Shown here: in pieces, positions 30,854-38,400 of the stretch
Layout: every line of letters begins with the position of its first letter
How positions within the stretch are numbered: the first letter of the stretch is position 1
Origin: a virus
Reading direction: 5' to 3' (one strand)
DNA: 39,501 bases
IMG/VR virus record: IMGVR_UViG_3300027662_000002
Coordinates: 1-39,501 of that record
Position numbers and translations under genes: made by a program
Notes under the pieces: model-generated
Database searches by the model: none
What the model was told of the DNA's origin: nothing
What the model saw: only the letters and a program-made list of their open reading frames with translations

Positions 30854-31108
30854 TTGAAGACCATAACCTACAGCGAGTCTCGGGCGCGATACGCCGAGAC
30901 GCTGAACTCAGTCGTCGAGGACCGCGAGGAGGTCATCGTGACCCGCGCCGGGCATGACCCGGTCGTGATCGTCGCGCTGGACGACTATCAGTCTCTGCGG
31001 GAGACCGCCTACCTGCTCAGGAGCCCGCCCAACGCCCGCAGGCTGCTGGCGTCGATCGACCGGCTGGAGAACGGGGGCGGGGCGGAGCACGAGCTGGCCG
31101 ACCCGTGA
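30854..31108 (+). CDS. yefM: YefM/Phd-family antitoxin
   Basis: The sequence K-T-I-T-Y-S-E-S-R-A-R-Y-A-E-T-L, V-I-V-T-R-A-G-H-D-P-V-V-I-V and the L-R-E-T-A-Y-L-L-R-S-P helix are diagnostic of YefM. It binds DNA through its N-terminus and neutralises the YoeB mRNA-cleaving toxin through its C-terminus. TTG 30854 is preferred (the family starts near K-T-I-T-Y); GTG 30848 is the alternative. It has its own promoter and operator. The toxin gene starts in a GTGA overlap but ends after 9 codons, so this is an orphan antitoxin. Confidence 0.9.
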   Translation: MKTITYSESRARYAETLNSVVEDREEVIVTRAGHDPVVIVALDDYQSLRETAYLLRSPPNARRLLASIDRLENGGGAEHELADP

Positions 31109-31134
31109 AGCTCGTCTGGGACGAATCTGCCTAA
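31105..31134 (+). pseudogene. Remnant of yoeB toxin gene
   Basis: GTG 31105 overlaps the yefM stop and encodes V-K-L-V-W-D-E-S-A, the start of YoeB-type toxins, then meets TAA at the point where the 42-bp direct repeat begins. The rest of the toxin (about 75 residues) is missing. Confidence 0.75.
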
Positions 31135-31175
31135 AGCGCGGTCATGCGCTCAAGTATGCCCGCGCGGCCTGCGCC
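31134..31175. repeat. 42-bp direct repeat, right copy
   Basis: Identical to 30741-30782. On the minus strand it contains the true end of the GT17 gene (W-R-R-P-R-G-H-T, stop) and a dead 4-codon copy of the start of the 77-aa gene. Confidence 0.95.
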
Positions 31176-31926
31176 ACTCTTCCGGGCACCGCCGCTCGCG
31201 GATCATCTTCGGCCACGTCTGATCCACCTCAACCGGAACCACCGGGAGATGGCCCTCGCCATTGCATCCCGTGCGCCAGCGCTCCCCGCTCGCGATCAGG
31301 TCACCTTCGGTTGTATCAAGCAGTTCAACATGACATGTGGCGGTTACCAGTTTCTCCCGCTGCCATTCGGGTCCGCCGGTCCAGCTAAAATGCCATCCGC
31401 CATCAGCGAGTACCGGATAGGAGTTCCTGCTGTCGCGCACGGCCGCCAGCGAGCCGCCGTGTCCGCGCAGGCAGGAGACCGTCGCGGCCACGCAAGTGGG
31501 CGGGATCAGGGACTGCGGGACTTCCCAGTCAACCGCGAACAAGGTCGTTCTCATTCTTGCCGAGATAGCGCCCGGGCCATTCCAGGAAAGCAATTCCGGC
31601 GACGGGATCTCATCGACATCACCGATGATCACAATATCGGTATCGTCAGCCCGCGCATCAATGACCGGCCACGCCTGGTCACGCTGGTAATGCTCGCGGC
31701 CCCACGGCGGCAGGTCCGGCAGGTCCGCGACCACATGGATGATCCGGTCAGCCCACGGCGCGAATCGGTCGGCGTTCTCCTGGTAGCACAGCGGCTTGGG
31801 CACCCCGCGATGGGTCTGCGTCGCTTCAGCGATCACGTGGTGAGCCGGCCAGCCCTGCGTCTCCTCCAGCCGCATCTGAAGCATCGGAAGCTCGTCCCGG
31901 AACATCACCGGCAGCCAGATCGTCAC
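31150..31926 (-). CDS. GT17-family glycosyltransferase
   Basis: The 258-residue protein has the family pattern: F-R-D-E-L-P-M-L-Q-M-R-L at the start, V-I-A-E-A-T-Q-T-H-R-G-V-P-K-P-L, then I-G-D-V-D-E-I-P-S-P-E as the metal/donor site, and a Gly/Trp-rich acceptor part. Founding members transfer N-acetylglucosamine to mannose on glycoproteins; bacterial and phage members have unknown acceptors. GTG 31926 overlaps the 37-aa gene (GTGA). It likely acts with the other glycosyltransferases of this cassette. Confidence 0.8.
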   Translation of the reverse strand: MTIWLPVMFRDELPMLQMRLEETQGWPAHHVIAEATQTHRGVPKPLCYQENADRFAPWADRIIHVVADLPDLPPWGREHYQRDQAWPVIDARADDTDIVIIGDVDEIPSPELLSWNGPGAISARMRTTLFAVDWEVPQSLIPPTCVAATVSCLRGHGGSLAAVRDSRNSYPVLADGGWHFSWTGGPEWQREKLVTATCHVELLDTTEGDLIASGERWRTGCNGEGHLPVVPVEVDQTWPKMIRERRCPEEWRRPRGHT

Positions 31927-32036
31927 CGGCCGTCATCCCGTGGCAGCCGGGACTGGTCCGGGCCGCCCGGGCGGCCCGCGAGCAGGAACACCAGCCGCAG
32001 GTACAGCCAGTCTAGCAGGCGGTCCCGGATCGTCAC
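31923..32036 (-). CDS. 37-aa membrane microprotein in the glycosylation cassette
   Basis: A frame from GTG 32036 to TGA 31923-31925, joined by GTGA overlaps to the genes on both sides. It encodes an amphipathic/hydrophobic segment (LLDWLYLRLVFLLAG) followed by a polar tail. One short membrane helix is possible, so it might anchor a glycosyltransferase. The double overlap is strong evidence of translation; the function is unknown. Confidence 0.6.
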   Translation of the reverse strand: MTIRDRLLDWLYLRLVFLLAGRPGGPDQSRLPRDDGR

Positions 32037-33019
32037 CCGAACAGGCTAGCCCAGTCCAGCATCGCCGACCCGAGACGCCGCCAGTACCCGGGCGGGGCCG
32101 GGACCGCGCACGCGCCCACGACGCCGGCGAGTTCCCGGTAGCACTCCGCCACGGACTCGCCTTCCAGGCGGGCGGAGGCGATCAGGGGCCACAGCCTCTC
32201 GTGCGCGGCCATGCCCGGCGCCTCAAGTTCCGCGTTGCGCCGGGGGTCCGACGCCCGGGAGTGCCGCACCGACGGGGAGCCCGAGGTGACCGCGTAGCCG
32301 AGATGGTCGCAGATCCGCTTGGCGAGCAGGCCGGCCCAGATGTCGTCGAACCGGTCGAAGCCGAACCGGTCCCCGGCGTCGTCCTGGCCCATGAGCAGCA
32401 TGTACATCGCCGGGGTCATCTCGCGGCGGAACGCCAGGTTCATCACGCACATCGGGAACATGGCCCCGGTGGGGACCGGTCCGCGTTCCCGCGCCGGCGG
32501 CAGCCGGAAGTCGGGGTTGGCCAGCTGGGTGACGCCGTCCAGGTCCGGGACCTGTGACCACAGCCCGTGGTGAATCATGACCGGGCGCTTCGCCTCGCGG
32601 ACGCCGTAGGGGAAGCCGCGCGGGTGCAGCCCGCCGATCGTGCTCCACCACGCGTCCGAGGGCGCGGCCCAGGCTAGGTTGCCCTCGATCCGGGCAAGGT
32701 AGGTGCCGCGCCGGGCGTCCTCGGGGTAGCAGTCGTCGTCCAGGGTCCAGATGACGTCCGCGCCGCCGTGGTACGCCAGCCAGAAGCCGTAGGAGCGGAC
32801 GGCTGAGGTGCGGCGCGGGATGATCCGTGCCAGGTCCCCGAGATCCCGCTCTATGTCATCCCAGGCGTAGTGCTCGCAGCCGGCCGGGAGGCTGAACGTG
32901 CGCTCCGGGTTGTCCTCCACGACGATGACCCTTGCGCCGTCCAGGTCGTCTTTCCACTCGTGCAGGAACCTGCGGGCGCAGTCCTCCCGGATCGTCGGGA
33001 CAACGACGGCGGTGCTCAC
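32033..33019 (-). CDS. RGP/UDP-arabinopyranose mutase-like protein (GT75)
   Basis: The 328-residue protein aligns by eye with plant reversibly glycosylated polypeptides: V-V-P-T-I-R-E, I-V-V-E-D-N-P, R-R-T-S-A-V-R-S-Y-G-F, T-L-D-D-D-C-Y-P (metal site), P-R-G-F-P-Y-G-V-R-E, H-H-G-L-W, P-M-C-V-M-N-L-A-F, F-D-D-I-W-A-G and I-C-D-H-L-G. Plant members convert UDP-arabinopyranose to UDP-arabinofuranose and are self-glycosylated on the Arg of the R-G-x-P segment, which is present. GTG 33019 overlaps the previous stop. It may supply a furanose donor to neighbouring enzymes or act as a transferase. Confidence 0.8.
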   Translation of the reverse strand: MSTAVVVPTIREDCARRFLHEWKDDLDGARVIVVEDNPERTFSLPAGCEHYAWDDIERDLGDLARIIPRRTSAVRSYGFWLAYHGGADVIWTLDDDCYPEDARRGTYLARIEGNLAWAAPSDAWWSTIGGLHPRGFPYGVREAKRPVMIHHGLWSQVPDLDGVTQLANPDFRLPPARERGPVPTGAMFPMCVMNLAFRREMTPAMYMLLMGQDDAGDRFGFDRFDDIWAGLLAKRICDHLGYAVTSGSPSVRHSRASDPRRNAELEAPGMAAHERLWPLIASARLEGESVAECYRELAGVVGACAVPAPPGYWRRLGSAMLDWASLFG

Positions 33020-33693
33020 AGGTGCTTCCCGCTGGCCTCGAGCCGCAGCCACCGGCTGGACCGGTACGCCGGCAGCCCGTCCCCCAGCCCCGGCAGCAGC
33101 GCCGGCCGCAGCCCCGTCAGCCGCAGCACGTACGGCTGGGACACCTGGTCCTGCGTCGACCACAGGTCCGTCTCGGCCTGCCACCGCCGGCCCATGTCCC
33201 GGACCTGCGCGGTGTGGACCCGGGCGATCGCCGACGTGGACCACAGCCCCCAGCGCTCCGGGTGGCCCCTGGTCCGGTACCAGGCGGCCTGCTCGGCGAT
33301 CGGCTCGCCGGCGTACTTCGGGATGCCCGGCGACACCGCCGCCTCATCGAACAGGCACGTCCGGTCGCTGTGCGGGAACTGCGCCAGCGGCCTCGCGCAA
33401 GCCATCACATCCGTGGCGAACGACGGGGACAGGACACGGTAGGACCCGTCGATCCAGATGCTCGCCGGGGCGTCCGTATACAGCCACGGGCGGAGCTTCG
33501 GCTTCTTCGCCGCCCGCATCGGGTCCATCCCCGGGTGCGGCTCGCGGATCACGTGCCAGCCCAGGTAGCCGTCCGGGACCTGCTCGTCGTCGGTGACCAG
33601 GATCCACTCGACATCGGCGCCGTCCTGCGGCAGCACCGGCTTGATCACGTCGTAGTTACCGTAGTTCGCGCTGATCACCGCGATGTCAGCCAT
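33016..33693 (-). CDS. DUF616-type (TOD1/MUCI70-like) glycosyltransferase
   Basis: The 225-residue protein starts A-V-I-S-A-N-Y-G-N-Y-D, then has W-I-L-V-T-D-D-E, G-W-H-V-I, R-A-A-K-K-P-K-L-R-P and S-I-W-I-D-G-S-Y as the donor/metal site. This order matches the DUF616 glycosyltransferase-like family. ATG 33693 overlaps the methyltransferase gene by 8 bases. Donor and acceptor are unknown. Confidence 0.7.
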   Translation of the reverse strand: MADIAVISANYGNYDVIKPVLPQDGADVEWILVTDDEQVPDGYLGWHVIREPHPGMDPMRAAKKPKLRPWLYTDAPASIWIDGSYRVLSPSFATDVMACARPLAQFPHSDRTCLFDEAAVSPGIPKYAGEPIAEQAAWYRTRGHPERWGLWSTSAIARVHTAQVRDMGRRWQAETDLWSTQDQVSQPYVLRLTGLRPALLPGLGDGLPAYRSSRWLRLEASGKHL

Positions 33694-34222
33694 TGGGCCG
33701 CGCGATCTCGCCGAGGCCGTACTGGCCGCCGTGCTCGGCCCACGTCCGGCCGGTCTCCGCGCAGAACGCGTCCAGCGCCTCCCGCACCTGCCACGGCCCT
33801 CCCGGCGGGTCGCCGAGGATCGTGTCGTGCAGCAGCACCGTGCCGCCCGCCGCGACCAGCGGCACGAACCTCCTGAGCTCGGCCAGGGTGTGGTCGTAGG
33901 CGTGGGACGTGTCGATGAACAGCACGCCGAACATCCGGTCCGGCAGCGGGATGGCCATGTCGTCGCCCTGGGTGAACGTCCACAGGCCGCAGGAGTACCA
34001 GTCATCCGGCACGTCCGGCTGGTTCACGTCAGCCGACCAGACGTGGCCGCCGGATACCTGCGCCCCGGCCAGCCACGCCGACGTGGAGTTCCCGCCCCGC
34101 ACGCCGAGCTCCAGCACCGCAGCGCCGGGCCTTGAAGCGGCCTCGTCATGGAACCGCGGCATGCAGTACTGCACGTCCGACCACGCGGCGAGCCGCGCCA
34201 GGTAGTCATCGCGGAGCGTCAT
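33686..34222 (-). CDS. SAM-dependent methyltransferase, class I
   Basis: The 178-residue protein has V-L-E-L-G-V-R-G-G-N-S-T (SAM-binding motif I), V-W-S-A-D-V-N (motif II) and F-I-D-T-S-H-A-Y-D-H-T followed by G-G-T-V-L-L-H-D-T, the pattern of the Methyltransf_24/CmcI-like group. Within a sugar cassette it probably O-methylates a glycan. ATG 34222 overlaps the glycosyltransferase stop. Confidence 0.8.
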   Translation of the reverse strand: MTLRDDYLARLAAWSDVQYCMPRFHDEAASRPGAAVLELGVRGGNSTSAWLAGAQVSGGHVWSADVNQPDVPDDWYSCGLWTFTQGDDMAIPLPDRMFGVLFIDTSHAYDHTLAELRRFVPLVAAGGTVLLHDTILGDPPGGPWQVREALDAFCAETGRTWAEHGGQYGLGEIARPNG

Positions 34223-34904
34223 GCACTTTCCTGACGGTCTCGCTGTCGATGGCCCGCTGATGCTCCCGCCAGGCGAAGAACGCCCTCTGGTCGGCGTCCC
34301 ACGAAGCGTAGGCGTCGGCGTACGTCGCGTCGTTGTCCCGGCCCGTCACCGAGGGGTGCAGGTGCTCGATGACCACGTCCGGCAGCAGGTACAGGCACCC
34401 GGCGTCCTTCCCCAGGTCCTCCCAGACGTTATCGGCATAAAAATGGCTTATGCCCGGAAGGCACATCCACCCGAGCGCCGTGACGATCTCGCTGGAGATC
34501 ACCGGGGCGGTCACCATGATCTGCCCATGCTGATTGCGGGGGTTCAGGTCGTCGCCGTAGGCGATACCGGGTCCGTTCTCGTCCAGCGCTCCCAGAAGTT
34601 TCGCGTCCCAGCCCGGCGTGCGCGGCTGGTGATCGTCGCCGAGGGAGGCCAGCGCCCGGTACTCCCCGGCGAACATCATCGCCAGCCTGCTGGTCCACTC
34701 CGGCATGCCGAGTCGCGCGCCGGTCAGCCAGAACACGCGCTCGCGGCCCTCCAGCGCCCGGTAGCCCTCCAGCGACGGGTCGTCCTCGTCCAGGCCCACC
34801 ACGACATCCGTCTGTGCCTCGGCCAGGCCCAGGGCCGCGTCCAGCATCGCCGCGAGCCGGTGCGGCCTGCCCCGCGACGGGACGATCACCAGCAGGTCAC
34901 GCAT
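34206..34904 (-). CDS. GT-A fold glycosyltransferase, 232 aa
   Basis: Starts L-L-V-I-V-P-S-R-G-R-P-H-R-L, has V-V-V-G-L-D-E-D-D-P and S-L-G-D-D-H-Q-P-R-T-P-G-W-D as the metal/donor site, and a C-terminal H-L-H-P segment. This is the GT2-like layout seen in many actinophage glycosyltransferases. ATG 34904 overlaps the epimerase end by 8 bases. The acceptor is unknown; phage virion proteins are candidates. Confidence 0.75.
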   Translation of the reverse strand: MRDLLVIVPSRGRPHRLAAMLDAALGLAEAQTDVVVGLDEDDPSLEGYRALEGRERVFWLTGARLGMPEWTSRLAMMFAGEYRALASLGDDHQPRTPGWDAKLLGALDENGPGIAYGDDLNPRNQHGQIMVTAPVISSEIVTALGWMCLPGISHFYADNVWEDLGKDAGCLYLLPDVVIEHLHPSVTGRDNDATYADAYASWDADQRAFFAWREHQRAIDSETVRKVHDAPR

Positions 34905-35874
34905 GCAGTTCCGCCTTTACCTGATCGAAGGTCCAGGCGTAGGTCCGCTCCATGCCCTCGCGGAAGCTCACCTGCGGCTTCCATCCGACTTCGGCCGCGA
35001 TGCGGCTGTCATCGGACGGCCTGCCGCCCACGCCCACCGGGCCGTCCGTGTACTTCCGCCCCACCCGGTAGCCCGCGATGTCCTCGATCACCGACACCAG
35101 CTCGTCGATCGACGAGGTCTTCGGGCAGCCGACGTTCAGCGGCTGGCCGTAGTCCCCCGCCGTGATCGCCAGCGTCGCCGCGACCGCGTCATCGACGTAG
35201 GTGAAGGTCCGGCGGGCGGTGCCGTCGCCCCACACCTCGATCTCGGCCGCGCCCGTGAGCTTCGCGACGGCGACCTTGCGGCACAGCGCGGTCGGCGCCT
35301 TCTCCCGGCCTCCCCTGTACCAGCCCGCCGGGCCGTAGACCGAGAAGTAGCGCCCGATGCGGACTTCCAGGCCGAAGTCCTCCGCGAACGCCAGGAACAG
35401 CTTCTCGGCGAACAGCTTCTCCCACCCGTAGCCCTGCTCCGGGTCGATGGCGTTGGCCGCCAGGTCGTCCTCCCGCAGCGGCGGGGTGTCCGGGCTCACC
35501 TGGATGTGCAGCGGATACGCGCAGGAACTGCTCGCGAAGTAGATCCTCGCCCCGGCGACGTACGCGGCCCTGGCCATCGTCGCGTCGGCCAGGATGTTCA
35601 GCATGCAGTCGGCGTGGTGATAGGAGATGTAGCCCATGCCGCCGGAATCGGCCGCGAGATGGTAGATCACATCGCAGCCGTCGGCGGCGCGCTGCGCGCT
35701 CCCGCGCTGCGACAGGTCGCAGCGATCCCGGTTGTCCGCATCCGGGTGGACCTGCTTCCACTCGCCCAGCGGCCGGATGTCCGCCGCACGGACCTCATCA
35801 CCGTGATCCAGCAGGGCCCTGATCAGGTGGCCGCCGATGAAACCGCCGCCTCCGGTGATCAGGGCGCGCATCAT
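34897..35874 (-). CDS. NAD-dependent sugar-nucleotide epimerase/dehydratase
   Basis: The 325-residue extended SDR has G-G-G-G-F-I-G-G-H-L (NAD site), D-S-G-G-M-G-Y-I like GDP-mannose 3,5-epimerases, S-S-S-C-A-Y and Y-G-W-E-K (catalytic Tyr and Lys), and V-N-V/L-N-V-G-type substrate segments near the end. It probably makes an altered nucleotide sugar for the adjoining transferases. ATG 35874 (or 35871) follows GGGAGG and overlaps the GT4 stop. The exact substrate cannot be read from the sequence. Confidence 0.85.
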   Translation of the reverse strand: MMRALITGGGGFIGGHLIRALLDHGDEVRAADIRPLGEWKQVHPDADNRDRCDLSQRGSAQRAADGCDVIYHLAADSGGMGYISYHHADCMLNILADATMARAAYVAGARIYFASSSCAYPLHIQVSPDTPPLREDDLAANAIDPEQGYGWEKLFAEKLFLAFAEDFGLEVRIGRYFSVYGPAGWYRGGREKAPTALCRKVAVAKLTGAAEIEVWGDGTARRTFTYVDDAVAATLAITAGDYGQPLNVGCPKTSSIDELVSVIEDIAGYRVGRKYTDGPVGVGGRPSDDSRIAAEVGWKPQVSFREGMERTYAWTFDQVKAELHA

Positions 35875-37011
35875 GATCCTCCCGGTATCAGCTCTTTGAG
35901 CGCGACGGCCCAGTAATCCGCGTACACGCGGTCAGCATCGTAGCGCTGGGCGAAGGCGACGGCCTGCTCCCGCTTCCCGGCGGCCTTCTCGTATGCCTGC
36001 TCGTACGCCTGCGTGATGGATGAGATGAACGGAACGCGCCAGAAAGCGTCGTGGCCCCTGTTGAACGCCGGCTGGCCCTGCACCAGCCACCCGGCGCCGC
36101 ACAGCTCCGTCATCGACGAGCAGTCCGTCACCGCCACCGGCGTGCCCACGGCGAGGGACTGCAGGATGGCCAGCCCGAACCCCTCCCCGTAGGAGCAGTT
36201 GGAGCACAGGTCCAGGAGGCCGTGCCAGTCCGCCATCTGGGACTCCGGGATCAGCCCGGCCGCGATCTGGTACTGGTCCCCGACCATCACCTGACGGCCG
36301 ATGCCCAGCTCGCCGATCAGCTTCGCGAGGTTCACGCCCTGCCGGGTCTGCGCCCGGGAGTGGATCAGCATCAGCGCGTCGTCGTGGCGCTTAGCGAACT
36401 GCGCGAACGCGGCGAGCTGCTCCCCGAAGCCCTTGCGGAACGGGTCCTGGTTCGCGGCGTTGATCCCGATCACGAACCGGCCGTCCATGCCCAGCGCCTG
36501 CCGGGCGGCCTTCCGGTCCGCCAGCGGCTTCCACACGGACAGATCGAGCGCGTGCGGGGCATACAGGGCGTCGTAGCCCGCGTCCCGCAGCATCGCCTCC
36601 CCAAACCGGGACATGGCTACCGGCCTGCCGGGGCCGGCGTCGAGGATCCGCCGGTCCATCGACCCCAGCGGGGAGCAGTCCACCGGCATCCAGTGCGCCA
36701 CGTTCATCCCGGCGAGCCGGGCCGGGTCCAGGATCCACGCGTCCATCAGCGTGATCAGCAGGTCGGCCCGGAAGTGCTGGTAGTGCAGCGGCAGGATGTC
36801 CTGGGAGTACGCGTCCTCGGACGAGCCGGGGTAGGTGACGACCCCGTCCGGCCCGGTGATCGGGATGCCCTGCAGCCCGTGGAACGCGGCGAAGGCCACC
36901 TCATGGCCGTTCTTGCGCAGCACGCGGGCGAGCAGGTCACCCTGCGTTCCGTAGCCAGCCCTCTAAAGAGGGGCACCAGGGCGCGTTCCCGTACACCAGT
37001 AGCCGACTCAT
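35871..37011 (-). pseudogene. GT4 glycosyltransferase broken by a 10-bp insertion
   Basis: ATG 37011 opens M-S-R-L-L-V-Y-G-N-A-P-W-C-P-S. The sense then resumes in another frame at G-Y-G-T-Q-G-D-L-L-A-R-V and runs to 35871. Removing ten bases (36957-36966) joins them as P-W-C-P-S-G-Y-G-T-Q, the usual N-terminal loop of GT4 enzymes, giving 376 residues. The C-terminal domain has S-Y-G-E-G-F-G-L-A-I-L-Q: the second Glu of the E-x7-E motif is Gln. A shortened protein could start at GTG 36923, but it would lack the first strand and loop. TTA, very rare in such genomes, occurs in the inserted bases. Confidence 0.75.
36959..36972. repeat. Palindrome created by the 10-bp insertion
   Basis: CCCTCT-AA-AGAGGG is a perfect 6-bp inverted repeat. 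The insertion (36957-36966) supplies one arm and the centre, and the other arm is original coding sequence. This fits a template-switch at a quasi-palindrome. Confidence 0.7.
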
Positions 37012-37030
37012 ATAAGCATCACCCCCCGGC

Positions 37031-37072
37031 GGGCGGCAGTTACCGCCCCAGGATGCCCGCAGTCCTGCGGGC
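37031..37072 (-). terminator. Two hairpins between capsid-side genes and glycosylation cassette
   Basis: GCCCGCA-GTCC-TGCGGGC (37055-37072) and GGGCGG-CAGTTA-CCGCCC (37031-37048) follow each other in the 100-base gap before ATG 37011. There is no T-run, as is common in actinomycete terminators. They may attenuate leftward transcription into the cassette. Confidence 0.5.
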
Positions 37073-37111
37073 TCACGGGCATGGACATCAGGGCCGGAGC
37101 GGGGCCGCCGG

Positions 37112-37417
37112 CTAGAACCCGGTCTGTCCCGTAGCGGTGCTGAGCAGCCACGCCACGGAGGCGGTCCCCGAGCCCGTGATCGCCGTCACCGAGCCGCCGA
37201 GCCCGCCCGGGTAGCCCTGCAGCACCATCGGGGGCACCAGGCCGGAGGGCAGCGGGAAGCCGTTCAGCGTGGTCAGCGACCCCGGCCCGGCGATCCCGAT
37301 GTACACCGGCGACGCCGTGCCGGCGTTGGCGAGCTGGAGCTGGCAGTCACCGGGGGGCATCACGCACACCGGCGACGCCGACCCGGACACCGCCTGCCGC
37401 TGCCCCCCGGTGATCAC
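37112..37417 (-). CDS. Small structural-type protein, 101 aa
   Basis: GTG 37417 overlaps the previous stop (GTGA). The sequence is Gly/Ser/Thr/Pro-rich and beta, with two early Cys, ending in a strand-rich S-V-A-W-L-L-S-T segment. It is the third of three similar small proteins after the capsid gene. A head decoration or fibre role is inferred from position. Confidence 0.55.
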   Translation of the reverse strand: MITGGQRQAVSGSASPVCVMPPGDCQLQLANAGTASPVYIGIAGPGSLTTLNGFPLPSGLVPPMVLQGYPGGLGGSVTAITGSGTASVAWLLSTATGQTGF

Positions 37418-37851
37418 CTGATGACCATGTAGGAGATCAGGTACGACGCCCCGGACGCGGGCGCGCCGCCCTGGACCACGAACCCCTTGCCCGTGACCGA
37501 GACCGCGCCGCATCCGAACGCCACCGTCCCGGCGGTGTACCCGGCATCCACGACCACCGCCGACGGGGCGGCGGCCAGCGGCTGGCCGAACGTCACCGAG
37601 CACAGCGACCCGCCGGCGATCGACGCCGTCCCCGCGTTCAGGACGAACGACCCGGCCTGGTCATACCCGATCTGCGCGGTGACCGACCCGACCGTCCCGG
37701 CGCCCGGCAGCAGCGCCACCGTGGGCACGTTCCCGGCCGCGGCGATCCCGTTGTAGGTCGTGATCTGGCCGCCGAACGCCGTCGGCAGCGGCTCGGAATG
37801 CTGGCCGATCAGCGCCTGGCCCGGGATGTACGGCTTCGACGGGGGCGCCAT
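37414..37851 (-). CDS. Small structural-type protein, 145 aa
   Basis: A Gly/Ala/Thr/Val-rich all-beta sequence after a Pro-rich start (MAPPSKPYIPGQ), without charged clusters, as in virion surface proteins. ATG 37851 lies next to the previous stop. It is probably a capsid-associated or spike protein; no family was recognised. Confidence 0.55.
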   Translation of the reverse strand: MAPPSKPYIPGQALIGQHSEPLPTAFGGQITTYNGIAAAGNVPTVALLPGAGTVGSVTAQIGYDQAGSFVLNAGTASIAGGSLCSVTFGQPLAAAPSAVVVDAGYTAGTVAFGCGAVSVTGKGFVVQGGAPASGASYLISYMVIR

Positions 37852-37852
37852 C

Positions 37853-38227
37853 TCAGATCACCGTGGCCGGGCTGAGCGTCGCCAGGCCCGCGACCGTCGA
37901 GGACACCGCGCCGGACCCGGCGGTCTGCGCCCAGATCTGCCCCGTCGTCGCCGTCCCGGCCGTCACGCTGTAGCCGTAGAAGATCAGCGAGCCGCCCGGC
38001 TGGATCTGCGCGCCGGTCGTGCCGTTCGCGGAAGCGGACCCCATCCCGGCGTAGACCGCCGACGCCCCGGTGTTGATCACCACGACGTCCTTCAGGACGG
38101 TCCCCGCCGGGAAGGAGCCGAGCGGGCCGAACGCGGTGCCGCTGGTGTTCGCGGGATTGAAGACGATGCTCGCGGTGCCGGTGACGGCACCATTCACTTG
38201 CTGGATGCTCGAGAAAAGCTGGGGCAC
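37853..38227 (-). CDS. Small structural-type protein, 124 aa
   Basis: GTG 38227 follows GGAGCC, the same start context as the tail tube gene. The protein is beta-rich (Ser, Thr, Gly, Ala), with a V-V-V-I-N-T-G-A-S-A-V-Y-A-G strand pair. It is the first gene after the major capsid protein, the usual place of decoration proteins. The identification is from context. Confidence 0.55.
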   Translation of the reverse strand: MPQLFSSIQQVNGAVTGTASIVFNPANTSGTAFGPLGSFPAGTVLKDVVVINTGASAVYAGMGSASANGTTGAQIQPGGSLIFYGYSVTAGTATTGQIWAQTAGSGAVSSTVAGLATLSPATVI

Positions 38228-38309
38228 ACGGCTCCGATCTTGCTGTTCTGGCGGCACGGTGCCGCGCGCTGGATGGTGCGGGCGACGAGCGGAAGCCCTG
38301 CGAGCCTGA

Positions 38310-38350
38310 GCCGGGCCGGGAGCGCATTCGGGGGTGTCTCCCGGCCCGGC
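38310..38350 (-). terminator. Strong hairpin after the capsid gene
   Basis: A 13-bp perfect stem (38310-38322 with 38338-38350) with a 15-base loop, in the 173-bp gap between the capsid gene and the next minus-strand gene. There is no T-run. It may be a partial terminator that keeps capsid mRNA higher than downstream mRNA. The rest of the gap shows no gene. Confidence 0.55.
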
Positions 38351-38400
38351 CCAGTCATGTCACTCGCCGTCACTGTCTGTTGTGTGACGACTACGGGGAG

